Origin: Candidatus Omnitrophota bacterium | GTDB taxonomy: Bacteria > Omnitrophota > Gorgyraeia > Gygaellales > Profunditerraquicolaceae | Direction of reading: 5' to 3' | NCBI GenBank assembly: GCA_030691585.1 | Contig: JAUYEC010000138.1 | Coordinates: 1 to 7,849, forward strand | Length of the DNA stretch: 7,849 nt | Shown here: positions 1 through 5,850 of the stretch, one piece after another | Layout of the letters: every line of letters begins with the position of its first letter | Position numbering within the stretch: the stretch's first letter is position 1 | Program-made: the position numbers and the translations under genes | The notes under the pieces: model-generated | What the model saw: the letters and a program-made list of their open reading frames with translations, nothing else | Told to the model about the DNA's origin: nothing | The model's database searches: none

Positions 1-43
1 TTTTTTGATGAAAGTAGGTAAACATCTGTATCATCTCCCATCT

Positions 44-72
44 GTAGGGACAGGTTTTAAACCTGTCCCTAC
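44..72. repeat. Dispersed 29-bp palindrome, copy 1
   Basis: Perfect inverted repeat with 14-base arms (GTAGGGACAGGTTT and its complement) around one central base. The same element recurs at 6096, 7562 and 7773 with arm changes that keep pairing. It lies between the last visible gene of the operon and the left edge. No T-tract follows it on the minus strand (the run there is A-rich), so a terminator role is not supported. It resembles REP-like elements; how it moves is unknown from this sequence. Confidence 0.9.
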
Positions 73-83
73 CTGCCGGCAGG
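72..83. repeat. Short palindrome CCTGCCGGCAGG abutting repeat copy 1
   Basis: Perfect 12-base palindrome followed directly by a further CAGGC, so the CAGG unit is repeated. It touches the right end of the 29-bp palindrome and none of the other three copies has it. It may be a second small repeat type or a hairpin in the 3' untranslated region of the operon. Confidence 0.6.
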
Positions 84-97
84 CAGGCAAAACAATC

Positions 98-361
98 TTA
101 CGGCTGTTCTCCGTTCAACGGCGGCGGCGCATAGGCCGGCCAGTTATCGCTTAATTTATAAGTAAGGGAAGACGTTCCCGCCGCCACCCTGGTCTCATTA
201 TAGCGTATCTGGCGCTGGACGATCTGGCTGTTCGACCATAACCAGATCCTGGTTATCCCCCCCAATAATAAAATCGCGGCGACAAAAATAATCGCTGCCT
301 CAAGCGTGCTTTGCGCTTTTGTCCCCTTGATTTCATTTATCTTGCAACGGGAGTTTTCCAT
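98..361 (-). CDS. Short TadE/TadF-like minor pilin
   Basis: 87 residues. After a charged 16-residue leader comes TKA followed by QSTLE, so the likely cleavage site is A16/Q17 with Glu at +5, as in Flp/TadE-type prepilins; the residue after Glu is Ala rather than the Tyr of Flp pilins. A hydrophobic segment (about 22-45) follows, then a short polar, proline-containing tail ending PPPLNGEQP. The first 25 bases of the gene overlap the end of the upstream pilin-like gene, which suggests translational coupling. Upstream GAGG lies very close to the ATG, so the start is only fairly secure; no better in-frame start exists before the cleavage motif. Inferred role: minor pilin or pseudopilin in the inner membrane or pilus tip. 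Short length and the lack of a visible Cys-rich tail prevent assignment to TadE or TadF specifically. Confidence 0.75.
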   Translation of the reverse strand: MENSRCKINEIKGTKAQSTLEAAIIFVAAILLLGGITRIWLWSNSQIVQRQIRYNETRVAAGTSSLTYKLSDNWPAYAPPPLNGEQP

Positions 362-1101
362 GTCCTCGACCTTTCAATTTTGCCGTCCTCAACAGCTGTG
401 CTGCTATATTTATACTGCCCGTCCGCATCGCGGTATAGATACTGCGTTAACTCACCGCTAGCGCTTACCGCGGGATAGCCTTCCCAGAATTCCCCTTCTT
501 TGATTATCTCGTCGTTTTCGTCGTCTTCATCATCATCATTTTTCCTGATGGTATAAGGGATGCGGATAGTCTTAGTTTCGGACAACCAGGATCTGCGCTC
601 ATTGGTGATCGCCGCCTGATCCTCTATTTTTTTAGAGGCCTCCTTAAAAATAGAATCCGAAGACGTGGCCATCTCTTCGGTCCTAAAGGACCACTCGCCG
701 TCATTTTCTACAGGAATAAAATCACGGTATTTGCGCGCGTATTCATCATCGTTGACCCTGAAAACTATCAGGCTTTCCGACGGCGCGTTCAGATCGGGAA
801 CCGCCCAGAACACATTGGCCGAAGCGCTCAACGTTGTGGGGCTGCCTTTATAAAAATTACCGGACAGGTCGGCATGGCGCCTGTCTTCCAAAAAGGTATA
901 CTGCACTGAAGCCCCTGTCCCGTCTAAATGGGTGCATGCTTTGTCCAGGGCGCGGCGAAAAGTCTCCATTTGCACGTATTGCTGGTCATTAAACCTCTGG
1001 ATGAAAGAAAACAAAATACCGAAAACGATCAGCATGATCCCTCCGAAGATCGCGAATTCTACTACCGCCTGCCCTCTGTCGCTCCGAAGATAACGTCTCA
1101 C
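337..1101 (-). CDS. TadE-like pseudopilin with large C-terminal domain
   Basis: 254 residues. The N-terminus reads SDRG then QAVVEFAIFG, giving a canonical G10/Q11 cleavage site with Glu15 at +5 and a hydrophobic segment to about residue 34. This matches TadE-like proteins, which are pseudopilins processed by the Tad prepilin peptidase. The exported part has a single Cys56, a stretch rich in aromatic and charged residues, an almost purely acidic run at 188-198, and a C-terminus rich in Tyr and Trp. I do not recognise this C-terminal part. Start: GTG, in a GTGA overlap with the upstream stop codon and six bases after a perfect AGGAGG (1108-1113), so translation is probably coupled. Its 3' end overlaps the next gene by 25 bases. 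Probably a minor pilus component or assembly factor. Confidence 0.8.
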   Translation of the reverse strand: MRRYLRSDRGQAVVEFAIFGGIMLIVFGILFSFIQRFNDQQYVQMETFRRALDKACTHLDGTGASVQYTFLEDRRHADLSGNFYKGSPTTLSASANVFWAVPDLNAPSESLIVFRVNDDEYARKYRDFIPVENDGEWSFRTEEMATSSDSIFKEASKKIEDQAAITNERRSWLSETKTIRIPYTIRKNDDDEDDENDEIIKEGEFWEGYPAVSASGELTQYLYRDADGQYKYSSTAVEDGKIERSRTWKTPVAR

Positions 1102-2012
1102 AGCTGTCCTCCTGAAATTTCTTCATTCAAGCGGTCAATTTTTTCCTGCGCTGCCTGCGCTTCCCCTCTTTTAACGGCTGCTTTTGCCCTTTGAGCTGCC
1201 GCTTGCGTTAATAAATCCTTGCCTATGCGATATAACTTGATGGCCGCGGCCGCGCACTCCCCGCGCTGGCAGGCTTTTCCCGGCCCGGCTAATTTCAATA
1301 TCTCTGCCACTTCCCCTGTCAGATACTTCCGATTTACTCCTATTCCAAATGCCGCTGCCTTCACAGCAAAATCGGTCCTGACACTGCTCCAGTTATTTAT
1401 AGCAGCTACCAGATGTACCTTGATTATTTCGGAGTCGCGCCCGACCAGCCCTGCAATCTCACCCCATGTTTGGTTGGCTTTCCCTTCTATAATTGCCGCC
1501 GATTCATCCAGGCTTCGCGCTTCCGCTAACAGCCTGCCTATTTTCCTTTCTTGAATATCTATCTGGATCTTTTTTTCTTCCTGCTCCCGGTCATAGATTG
1601 CTCTAATGTCATTTTCAGTAACCGGATTCGGAAGCAAAACCGCGCCCCTTTCCGCGGGGACAGGGGGGCCGTTGGTAACCGGTGCCCTTGGTTCATCTAC
1701 TATCCTGCTCTTAGCGACACTATGCACATTATCCAGAGAAACTAAACGCATCCCTCCTCCGGCAAGCAACTCCGTATCTGTAGAGCTGTCATAAATACTT
1801 TTTGCGTCGCTGGCAACCTCGGCGGTAGGATTACTATCAACGGCCTGCTCTTTGCCGATAAAATAATCCGTCATATGCGCGATTTTCCCCTGGACGCCGC
1901 GCTTGACATAAGTATTCATAGCTGCAAGCGCCATCGCGACGACTCCGATAAGCAGCGCGTATTCCATTAACGCGCTGGCAACCCTGTTTTTATGCGGCAT
2001 TAAACGCTTCAT
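1098..2012 (-). CDS. Pilin-like N-terminus fused to long coiled-coil-rich domain
   Basis: 304 residues, far longer than ordinary Flp pilins (about 50-80). The N-terminus has a 12-residue basic leader, A12/S13 as likely cleavage point, Glu17-Tyr18, a hydrophobic segment (18-33), then AMNTYVKRGVQGK, the post-membrane motif shared with its neighbours. The next part (54-70: KEQA...) resembles the protein at 2751-3083, its closest relative in the window. A proline-rich linker (about 109-131) leads to helical, charged regions (133-175 and 262-300) with heptad-like patterning that suggests coiled coils, and a CxxxxC pair (248, 253). ATG start is preceded by AGAGGT overlapping the upstream stop region. 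The stop TGA overlaps the next GTG start. Inferred role: membrane-anchored or pilus-incorporated accessory protein; the long C-terminal domain is unrecognised. Confidence 0.75.
   Translation of the reverse strand: MKRLMPHKNRVASALMEYALLIGVVAMALAAMNTYVKRGVQGKIAHMTDYFIGKEQAVDSNPTAEVASDAKSIYDSSTDTELLAGGGMRLVSLDNVHSVAKSRIVDEPRAPVTNGPPVPAERGAVLLPNPVTENDIRAIYDREQEEKKIQIDIQERKIGRLLAEARSLDESAAIIEGKANQTWGEIAGLVGRDSEIIKVHLVAAINNWSSVRTDFAVKAAAFGIGVNRKYLTGEVAEILKLAGPGKACQRGECAAAAIKLYRIGKDLLTQAAAQRAKAAVKRGEAQAAQEKIDRLNEEISGGQL
1108..1113 (-). promoter_or_regulatory. Ribosome binding site AGGAGG that fixes a GTG start
   Basis: Perfect AGGAGG inside the end of the upstream gene, six bases before the GTG at 1101. 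It supports the GTG as the true start of the TadE-like gene despite the four-base overlap with the upstream stop. Confidence 0.8.
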
Positions 2013-2017
2013 CTCTA

Positions 2018-2353
2018 TTACCTCTGCGGCTCGGCGCTAAAAGGAAGCACCTCTTCGTTGCGCCGGGTATTCTGGACAATGGTCGTTTCGGAATCCGTAA
2101 CGCTCTTTTTCATTTCGGTGATATCGCCGCCCTCAGAATAAGAATCTGTGTGATCGGTTATGGTCCTCTCAGCCGCATTGTTAACAATGGTAGCTCCGGG
2201 CGAATAGCCGGCCCCGCCGCTTAACTCGTCGGCATAACCCCTTAACCTGCCCTGGTAACTCCTTTTAATATAAACCTGCATCGCAACCAGCGCTGCCACG
2301 ATTACGCATATAAAAATGCCGAATTCTATATAACTCTGTGCTCGCTCACGCAT
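2018..2353 (-). CDS. Flp-like minor pilin with polar Thr/Asn/Glu-rich tail
   Basis: 111 residues. Very short leader (MRERA), likely cleavage A5/Q6, Glu10 at +5 followed by Phe, hydrophobic segment to about residue 26, then AMQVYIKRSYQGR, the post-membrane motif common to this family. The exported tail begins with a G-rich turn and SPG-A-T, which parallels SPG-H-T in the pilin at 4875-5198, so these two are close paralogues. The tail is rich in Thr, Ser, Asn, Asp and Glu, suggesting a solvent-exposed, possibly disordered or glycosylated region. The ATG lies four bases after the stop of the small GTG-start gene, whose last codons contain the GAGGT that serves as ribosome binding site. Inferred minor pilin. 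Confidence 0.8.
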   Translation of the reverse strand: MRERAQSYIEFGIFICVIVAALVAMQVYIKRSYQGRLRGYADELSGGAGYSPGATIVNNAAERTITDHTDSYSEGGDITEMKKSVTDSETTIVQNTRRNEEVLPFSAEPQR

Positions 2354-2357
2354 CTTG

Positions 2358-2528
2358 CTACCTCTTCGATTCGTCCAGCTCGATCTGCGCCTGCTTTAAG
2401 CGGGCGTTTATCGACCTATGGATATACAGGCTCATCGCCAGTAACGCCGCGGAAATAACGGCTACCAGCACCGTATATTCTAAAAGGTTTTGCGCCAGTC
2501 TTCTATGAAGGCCCTTGAATATAAACAC
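2358..2528 (-). CDS. 56-residue Flp-like pilin, GTG start
   Basis: I translated this small gene by hand. GTG at 2528 is three bases after AGGAGGG, and 56 codons run to TAG at 2358. The product starts MFIFKGLHRRLA, then QNLLEYTVLV: a basic leader, likely cleavage A12/Q13, Glu17 at +5 and Tyr18, and a hydrophobic segment to about residue 33. It continues as AMSLYIHRSINARLKQ, a variant of the family motif AMxxYxKRGxQGR, and ends with a charged helix. The size is close to that of true Flp pilins. It sits with a 9-base gap after the upstream pilin-like gene and 4 bases before the next, so it fills what would otherwise be a gap in the operon. The pilin signature, the strong ribosome binding site and exact packing make it very likely real. 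Confidence 0.85.
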   Translation of the reverse strand: MFIFKGLHRRLAQNLLEYTVLVAVISAALLAMSLYIHRSINARLKQAQIELDESKR

Positions 2529-2531
2529 TTT

Positions 2532-2538
2532 CCCTCCT
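2532..2538 (-). promoter_or_regulatory. Ribosome binding site AGGAGGG for the GTG-start small pilin
   Basis: The strong purine tract overlaps the TAA stop of the preceding gene and lies three bases before the GTG at 2528. It decides the start of the 56-residue gene. Confidence 0.8.
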
Positions 2539-2750
2539 TAAGGATTAGCAACTTCTGTTATAGCCGTGGCTGCTCCTGTAAAATAACCGTTAAATGCCGT
2601 GCGCATCTTGCCGAGCAAACCGCTGGCCAAAATTGCCGCCAGGACAATACACATAATAATGAGGTACTCCGCGATCGACTGCCCTATTGATTCCGGGCTT
2701 CCGGCAACGACGGTATTTAATAATCTTATTTTAACCCCTCGTGCTCTCAT
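2538..2750 (-). CDS. Flp-like pilin with unusually long leader
   Basis: 70 residues. It contains SIG then QSIAEYLIIM, a canonical G23/Q24 cleavage site with Glu28-Tyr29 and a hydrophobic segment to about residue 45, followed by LLGKMRTAFNGYF and a short small-residue tail. The mature form would be about 47 residues, the size of classical Flp major pilins, and Gly at -1 is also canonical, so this is a second candidate for a major pilin. Its 23-residue leader is longer than in its neighbours (5 to 17). The ATG immediately follows the TAA of the upstream gene with only a weak ribosome binding site, so translation may depend on coupling. A non-ATG start further in cannot be excluded. It lacks the KRGxQGR motif of most paralogues. 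Confidence 0.8.
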   Translation of the reverse strand: MRARGVKIRLLNTVVAGSPESIGQSIAEYLIIMCIVLAAILASGLLGKMRTAFNGYFTGAATAITEVANP

Positions 2751-3083
2751 TTAAGGCTCTGCCTTAGTTATGCTATGCCTTTGTATCCGGCCCCGCGTCT
2801 CATCCGAGATCACTGCCTGTATAGCGCTGCCGCCTGACAATTGCCCGGAAGCAATATGCTTCGGCGGCGCCGGCCTGGATAAACTGTCAGCTACCCTGGC
2901 TGAATCCATCTCGTCGGCCTGCTGTCTGGAAATAAATCTATCCGACATCTCTTTCATCTTGCCCTGGAAGCCGCCTTTGATATGCATATTCATCCCGATG
3001 AATACCAAGGCAAGTACCCCCAGGACCAATGCGTATTCAGCCAAAGAATCAGCGGCTTCCTTACGAAATTTTACAAAATACAT
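2751..3083 (-). CDS. Flp-like minor pilin, paralogue of the 304-residue protein
   Basis: 110 residues. Leader MYFVKFRKEAA, likely cleavage A11/D12, Glu16-Tyr17, hydrophobic segment to about residue 31, then GMNMHIKGGFQGKMKE, the family motif in degraded form. The following ISRQQADEMDSARVADS aligns by eye with the corresponding part of the protein at 1098-2012 and not with the SPG-type paralogues, so these two form a subgroup. The remaining tail is polar and basic at the end, of unknown function. Start: ATG three bases after GGGAGGAG. It is the first gene after tadC (30-base gap). The ribosome binding site could pair with the CTCC just upstream (CTCC-GCG-GGAG), a weak hint of local control. 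Confidence 0.8.
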   Translation of the reverse strand: MYFVKFRKEAADSLAEYALVLGVLALVFIGMNMHIKGGFQGKMKEMSDRFISRQQADEMDSARVADSLSRPAPPKHIASGQLSGGSAIQAVISDETRGRIQRHSITKAEP

Positions 3084-3113
3084 TTTCTCCTCCCGCGGAG
3101 CACCACCAGCCTC

Positions 3114-3974
3114 TTAAAATAATTTATTGCTCATAAACTCCAAAAATATCGGCCCGCCGATGACAATAGCGATTACCGGCAGGATACAAAATATAAGCGG
3201 GAGCAATATCTTGATCGGTGCCCGCATGGCAAACCTCTCTCCGCGATGGAACCGCTGGAGCCTGGCATCTTCCGAAAGTATCACGAATGCCTCGGCAACC
3301 GGTGTACCCATGCGCTCCGCCAAAACCAGCGTCTGCACAAAAGAACTTATCTCCGGGATATTCAATCTCCTGGACATATCCTTTAAAGCCTGCGTGCGGC
3401 CCTTGCCCCATTTGATCTCCTCCAGGACAAAAGCCAATTCTTCAATCAGCGGATTAGACGGAACTTTATCAATCACCCATCTTACGGCAGTAGCAAAATC
3501 CAGGCCCGCCTCCACGCACAGGTCCAGAAGGTCCACTGTCTCAGGTAAAAGTTTGACAATCGCCTCTTTGCGCCGGGTGATCTTCCTGTTCAAGAGAATA
3601 TCCGGGGCAATATATCCTAAAAATATACATACTATTGATACCAAAGGATTAAATTTACCTAATATAAACACCGCCAGCACGGCAAGCCCGGCCATCAGCA
3701 AAATTTTCAGGTTAAAGAATGCCGGCGGAGTTAGTTTTGTGTGTGCCGCTTCCAGCCTCCTCCTGATCTTATCGTAGAGCCCGGTTTTTTCCAGGATGCC
3801 CTGCGTATAAGGCAATATGCCAGAAAGCATCGCCTGCTTTTTTGAGCCGGAGGTCCGCTTTATCGCTTGCGGCAGCTCTATCTTGCCACGGCGGTATTTA
3901 CCGCCCGCGCCCAGTATGCCCCATAGGATCAGGGCCGCTCCGCCAATGATCAAGATACAGATGAAAACTATCAT
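3114..3974 (-). CDS. tadC: TadC-like inner-membrane platform protein (T2SSF domain)
   Basis: 286 residues, typical for TadC. N-terminal membrane segment (1-24), cytosolic linker, two membrane segments around 90-127, then a type II secretion system F (GspF-like) domain from about 143 to 270, beginning LPETVDLLDLCVEAGLDF and containing the ERMGTPVAEA stretch (220-229) typical of TadC, and a C-terminal membrane segment (256-280). In Tad systems TadB and TadC form the inner-membrane platform that couples the TadA ATPase to Flp pilin assembly. ATG is four bases after AGGAGG; the gene follows tadB after a 27-base gap, the standard B-C order. The protein is complete with no sign of decay. The next gene downstream is a pilin-like gene instead of the common tadD. 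Confidence 0.92.
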   Translation of the reverse strand: MIVFICILIIGGAALILWGILGAGGKYRRGKIELPQAIKRTSGSKKQAMLSGILPYTQGILEKTGLYDKIRRRLEAAHTKLTPPAFFNLKILLMAGLAVLAVFILGKFNPLVSIVCIFLGYIAPDILLNRKITRRKEAIVKLLPETVDLLDLCVEAGLDFATAVRWVIDKVPSNPLIEELAFVLEEIKWGKGRTQALKDMSRRLNIPEISSFVQTLVLAERMGTPVAEAFVILSEDARLQRFHRGERFAMRAPIKILLPLIFCILPVIAIVIGGPIFLEFMSNKLF

Positions 3975-4001
3975 TAATCCTCCTGCCCGCTGTGAATCGG
4001 A

Positions 4002-4847
4002 CTATACCTTGATAGTGCTAAACTTCTTGATCAAAATCATACCCACTAATTGCAAGACCACCGCGATGATCAAAAGCACGCGGCCTTGCTGGCTGTTAAG
4101 CATAATATCAAAGTGTTTGCGGTTAAACATCAGCACCCACCAGACGAATAAAAACGGCAGGGCCGACATAATAATACCTTGCAGCCTTCCTTGCAGGGTC
4201 AATGTCTTGATGCTGTCCTTTAATTTGCGGTTATCACGGATAGTGATGGAAAGCCGCCCCAGGACCTTGGTCAAGTCGCCGCCTGTCTCCCTGGCCACAA
4301 GGATGGAATTTACCACTAAGCGCAATTCTTCCATATCCATCCTTTTGTTTAAATGCACCAGGCAGTCTTCCAGGCTGACGCCCATCTTGTTTTCCCTGAC
4401 TACCAGTCCTATCTCCTGGCTCATAGGTACCGGCATTTCCTCCGTCAAAACCTCAAATGCCTGTAAAAGCGAGAGTCCGCCCTTGAGGGAACTGGAAAGG
4501 ACCATGATCGCATCCAGTATCTGGTTGTTGAATTTATTTCTGCGCTGGCCGTCCCTGATCTTTAAAAGCACGCTGGGGATAAACAAAGCAAACGCCGCCC
4601 CAAAAAAAGCGACGAGAAAAGATTGGGAAAACACAAAGGCCAGGATCCCTAAGATAAGCGGCAATATAAACTGCAGCCGCATTATCCGCTCCCGGCCTAA
4701 GTCATAGAAACCCTTATCCGTTTCCCTGGCAATGGCCTGTTCTCTCATAGCGTGTAATCCTTCTAACCTGGAGGACAAAAAAGGAAACATCCCCACGCCT
4801 AAGAGAACAACCGCCGCCGTCAATAATATCGCGATCAGCAAAAACAT
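4002..4847 (-). CDS. tadB: TadB-like inner-membrane platform protein (T2SSF domain)
   Basis: 281 residues. N-terminal membrane segment (1-24), paired hydrophobic segments (58-95), a GspF-type domain (about 108-235) starting NNQILDAIMVLSSSLKGGLS and including the ETGGDL motif (187-192) characteristic of TadB/GspF-like proteins, and two C-terminal membrane segments (224-241, 257-273). With TadC it forms the pilus assembly platform. ATG follows AAGGAG with six bases between. The stop is 27 bases before tadC. In most Tad loci tadA lies directly upstream of tadB; here three pilin-like genes do, so the ATPase must be elsewhere. Identity as TadB rather than TadC rests on gene order, the ETGGDL motif and the two C-terminal membrane segments. 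Confidence 0.92.
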   Translation of the reverse strand: MFLLIAILLTAAVVLLGVGMFPFLSSRLEGLHAMREQAIARETDKGFYDLGRERIMRLQFILPLILGILAFVFSQSFLVAFFGAAFALFIPSVLLKIRDGQRRNKFNNQILDAIMVLSSSLKGGLSLLQAFEVLTEEMPVPMSQEIGLVVRENKMGVSLEDCLVHLNKRMDMEELRLVVNSILVARETGGDLTKVLGRLSITIRDNRKLKDSIKTLTLQGRLQGIIMSALPFLFVWWVLMFNRKHFDIMLNSQQGRVLLIIAVVLQLVGMILIKKFSTIKV

Positions 4848-4874
4848 ACCTTTCTCCTTTTTAGATCACGGCCC

Positions 4875-5198
4875 TTATTGTACCCAGTCTTCACTAACAA
4901 AGTTGGCCACAGTTTCATTACTCATGCGGTTCTGTGACTGCTCGCTTTCAGTCGTAGTTGAACCATTTACCCCGGCGGTCACTTCCTCATTTGATGAAAC
5001 AGTGCTGTTTGTAACGATGTTCCCTGTGGTGTGCCCGGGAGAAAACTGCTCGCCGATATCATCAGAAGCCTGCCTTAAGCGGCCCTGCATACCGCGCTTG
5101 ATATACACCTGCATTGCCACTAACCCCGCTACGACAACCGCGATGATCACGGCATACTCTAATGTGCTTTGCGCTCTTTTGTTCAAACGGATAAACAT
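4875..5198 (-). CDS. Flp-like minor pilin with Ser/Thr/Asn-rich tail
   Basis: 107 residues from the ATG at 5198. Leader MFIRLNKRA, likely cleavage A9/Q10, then STLEY with Glu14 at +5, hydrophobic segment to about residue 30, then AMQVYIKRGMQGRLRQ, the clearest copy of the family motif. The exported tail starts SDDIGEQFSPGHT and is rich in Ser, Thr, Asn and Glu with almost no hydrophobic core, which suggests an exposed, flexible or glycosylated surface. A GTG at 5207 would add three residues, but that GTG is part of the perfect AAGGAGGTGA ribosome binding site; the ATG five bases downstream is the better start. Closest paralogues are at 5219-5581 (identical leader layout) and 2018-2353 (shared SPG tail motif). 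It directly precedes tadB. Confidence 0.82.
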   Translation of the reverse strand: MFIRLNKRAQSTLEYAVIIAVVVAGLVAMQVYIKRGMQGRLRQASDDIGEQFSPGHTTGNIVTNSTVSSNEEVTAGVNGSTTTESEQSQNRMSNETVANFVSEDWVQ

Positions 5199-5203
5199 CT
5201 TTT

Positions 5204-5213
5204 TCACCTCCTT
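5204..5213 (-). promoter_or_regulatory. Ribosome binding site AAGGAGGTGA that decides the start at 5198
   Basis: Full complement of the 16S rRNA tail, five bases before the ATG at 5198. A GTG inside this site is in frame with the gene but would have no ribosome binding site of its own, so the ATG is preferred. Confidence 0.85.
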
Positions 5214-5218
5214 AAAAA

Positions 5219-5581
5219 TTAAATACCTTCTCCAACGGCCTCATCGGGATTGCTAACGTTAACAGTTCTGTTTACGGCAACGTTTGACGTAGAGCCTCTA
5301 ACAGTGCCTCCACCAGTCTGCATTTCCTCGTCGGTTGAGGTATTCTGCTCAGTATTAGCCGTGGATGCAGCATAATACGGCTCATACTGCTCGGCAGTAA
5401 AAGCTACATTTTGACCTGCCACGTCGCCGCCCGCACCCACATGATCCACCACGTCCCTCACCCTGCCCTGAATGCCTCGTTTTACATATATCTGCATCGC
5501 CACAACTGCCCCCACAACCAACGCGATCAGTATCGCGTATTCCGCGGTAGTCTGGGCCCTCTTGCCTAATCTCCTCAACAT
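5219..5581 (-). CDS. Flp-like minor pilin with polar tail
   Basis: 120 residues. Leader MLRRLGKRA, likely cleavage A9/Q10, TTAEY with Glu14 at +5, hydrophobic segment to about residue 30, then AMQIYVKRGIQGRVRD, the family motif. The tail has a Gly-rich turn (GAGGD), a Tyr pair in a YEPYYAAS stretch, and then a long Thr/Asn/Ser/Gly-rich region ending in acidic residues. A conserved Gly6 three residues before the Ala is not at the +5 spacing, so it is not the cleavage site. ATG six bases after GGGAGGTG. 28 bases separate it from the first pilin gene and about 20 from the next. Inferred minor pilin; the exposed tail is not recognised. Confidence 0.82.
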   Translation of the reverse strand: MLRRLGKRAQTTAEYAILIALVVGAVVAMQIYVKRGIQGRVRDVVDHVGAGGDVAGQNVAFTAEQYEPYYAASTANTEQNTSTDEEMQTGGGTVRGSTSNVAVNRTVNVSNPDEAVGEGI

Positions 5582-5609
5582 TTAACCCACCTCCCTTTCG
5601 TATTTATAT

Positions 5610-5831
5610 TTATACGCCGCCTGCCGCTGCGCCGTCTGCCGCTGCGCCGCCTGCCTGTGCTCCGCCGAATTGGATCTTTTCAACCTGATCCTTCATCTCC
5701 TGCGTAACGTGATTCAACGACTCCTCGACTCTCGGTTTGACAAACGTGGTTGCTGCCACGATTATCGCCCCTATTATCGCGGTCAGGATCAGAACGTACT
5801 CCAACGTTGACTGCCCCTTTTTCCTAAACAT
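5610..5831 (-). CDS. Flp-type pilin, best candidate for the major subunit
   Basis: 73 residues; I avoid a firm gene symbol. The N-terminus MFRKKG then QSTLEYVLIL is a textbook class III prepilin signal: G6/Q7 cleavage, Glu11 at +5 with adjacent Tyr12, and a hydrophobic segment to about residue 29. A charged amphipathic helix follows (VEESLNHVTQEMKDQVEK), and the last 18 residues are Gly/Ala-rich, encoded by a 15-base tandem repeat. It is the first gene after the promoter and leader, has the strongest ribosome binding site (GGGAGGTGA, five bases before ATG), canonical Gly at -1 and near-typical length. First position and strong translation are what one expects of the major pilin Flp; that role is inferred. 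It lacks the AMxxYxKRGxQGR motif seen in the other longer paralogues. Confidence 0.85.
   Translation of the reverse strand: MFRKKGQSTLEYVLILTAIIGAIIVAATTFVKPRVEESLNHVTQEMKDQVEKIQFGGAQAGGAAADGAAAGGV
5615..5659. repeat. 15-base tandem repeat, three units, in pilin C-terminus
   Basis: Three consecutive copies of CGCCGCCTGCCGCTG; the second has one change and the third two. They encode the Gly/Ala-rich end of the first pilin. Copy number could vary by slippage and change tail length in steps of five residues without a frameshift. Confidence 0.75.
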
Positions 5832-5835
5832 TGTT

Positions 5836-5844
5836 TCACCTCCC
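5836..5844 (-). promoter_or_regulatory. Strong ribosome binding site of the first pilin gene
   Basis: GGGAGGTGA five bases before the ATG at 5831. It starts seven bases after the end of the 5851-5896 hairpin, so the hairpin leaves it free. Confidence 0.8.
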
Positions 5845-5850
5845 TCTTTT

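Noticed and set aside
44..72. Intrinsic terminator of the pilus operon
   Set aside because: The hairpin is strong, but no U-tract follows it on the transcribed strand, and identical elements occur inside coding sequence.
3127..4707. Long plus-strand open frames opposite tadB and tadC
   Set aside because: tadB and tadC are unmistakable on the minus strand; the opposite frames give Ser/Arg/Pro-rich sequence without domains, as expected for shadow frames.
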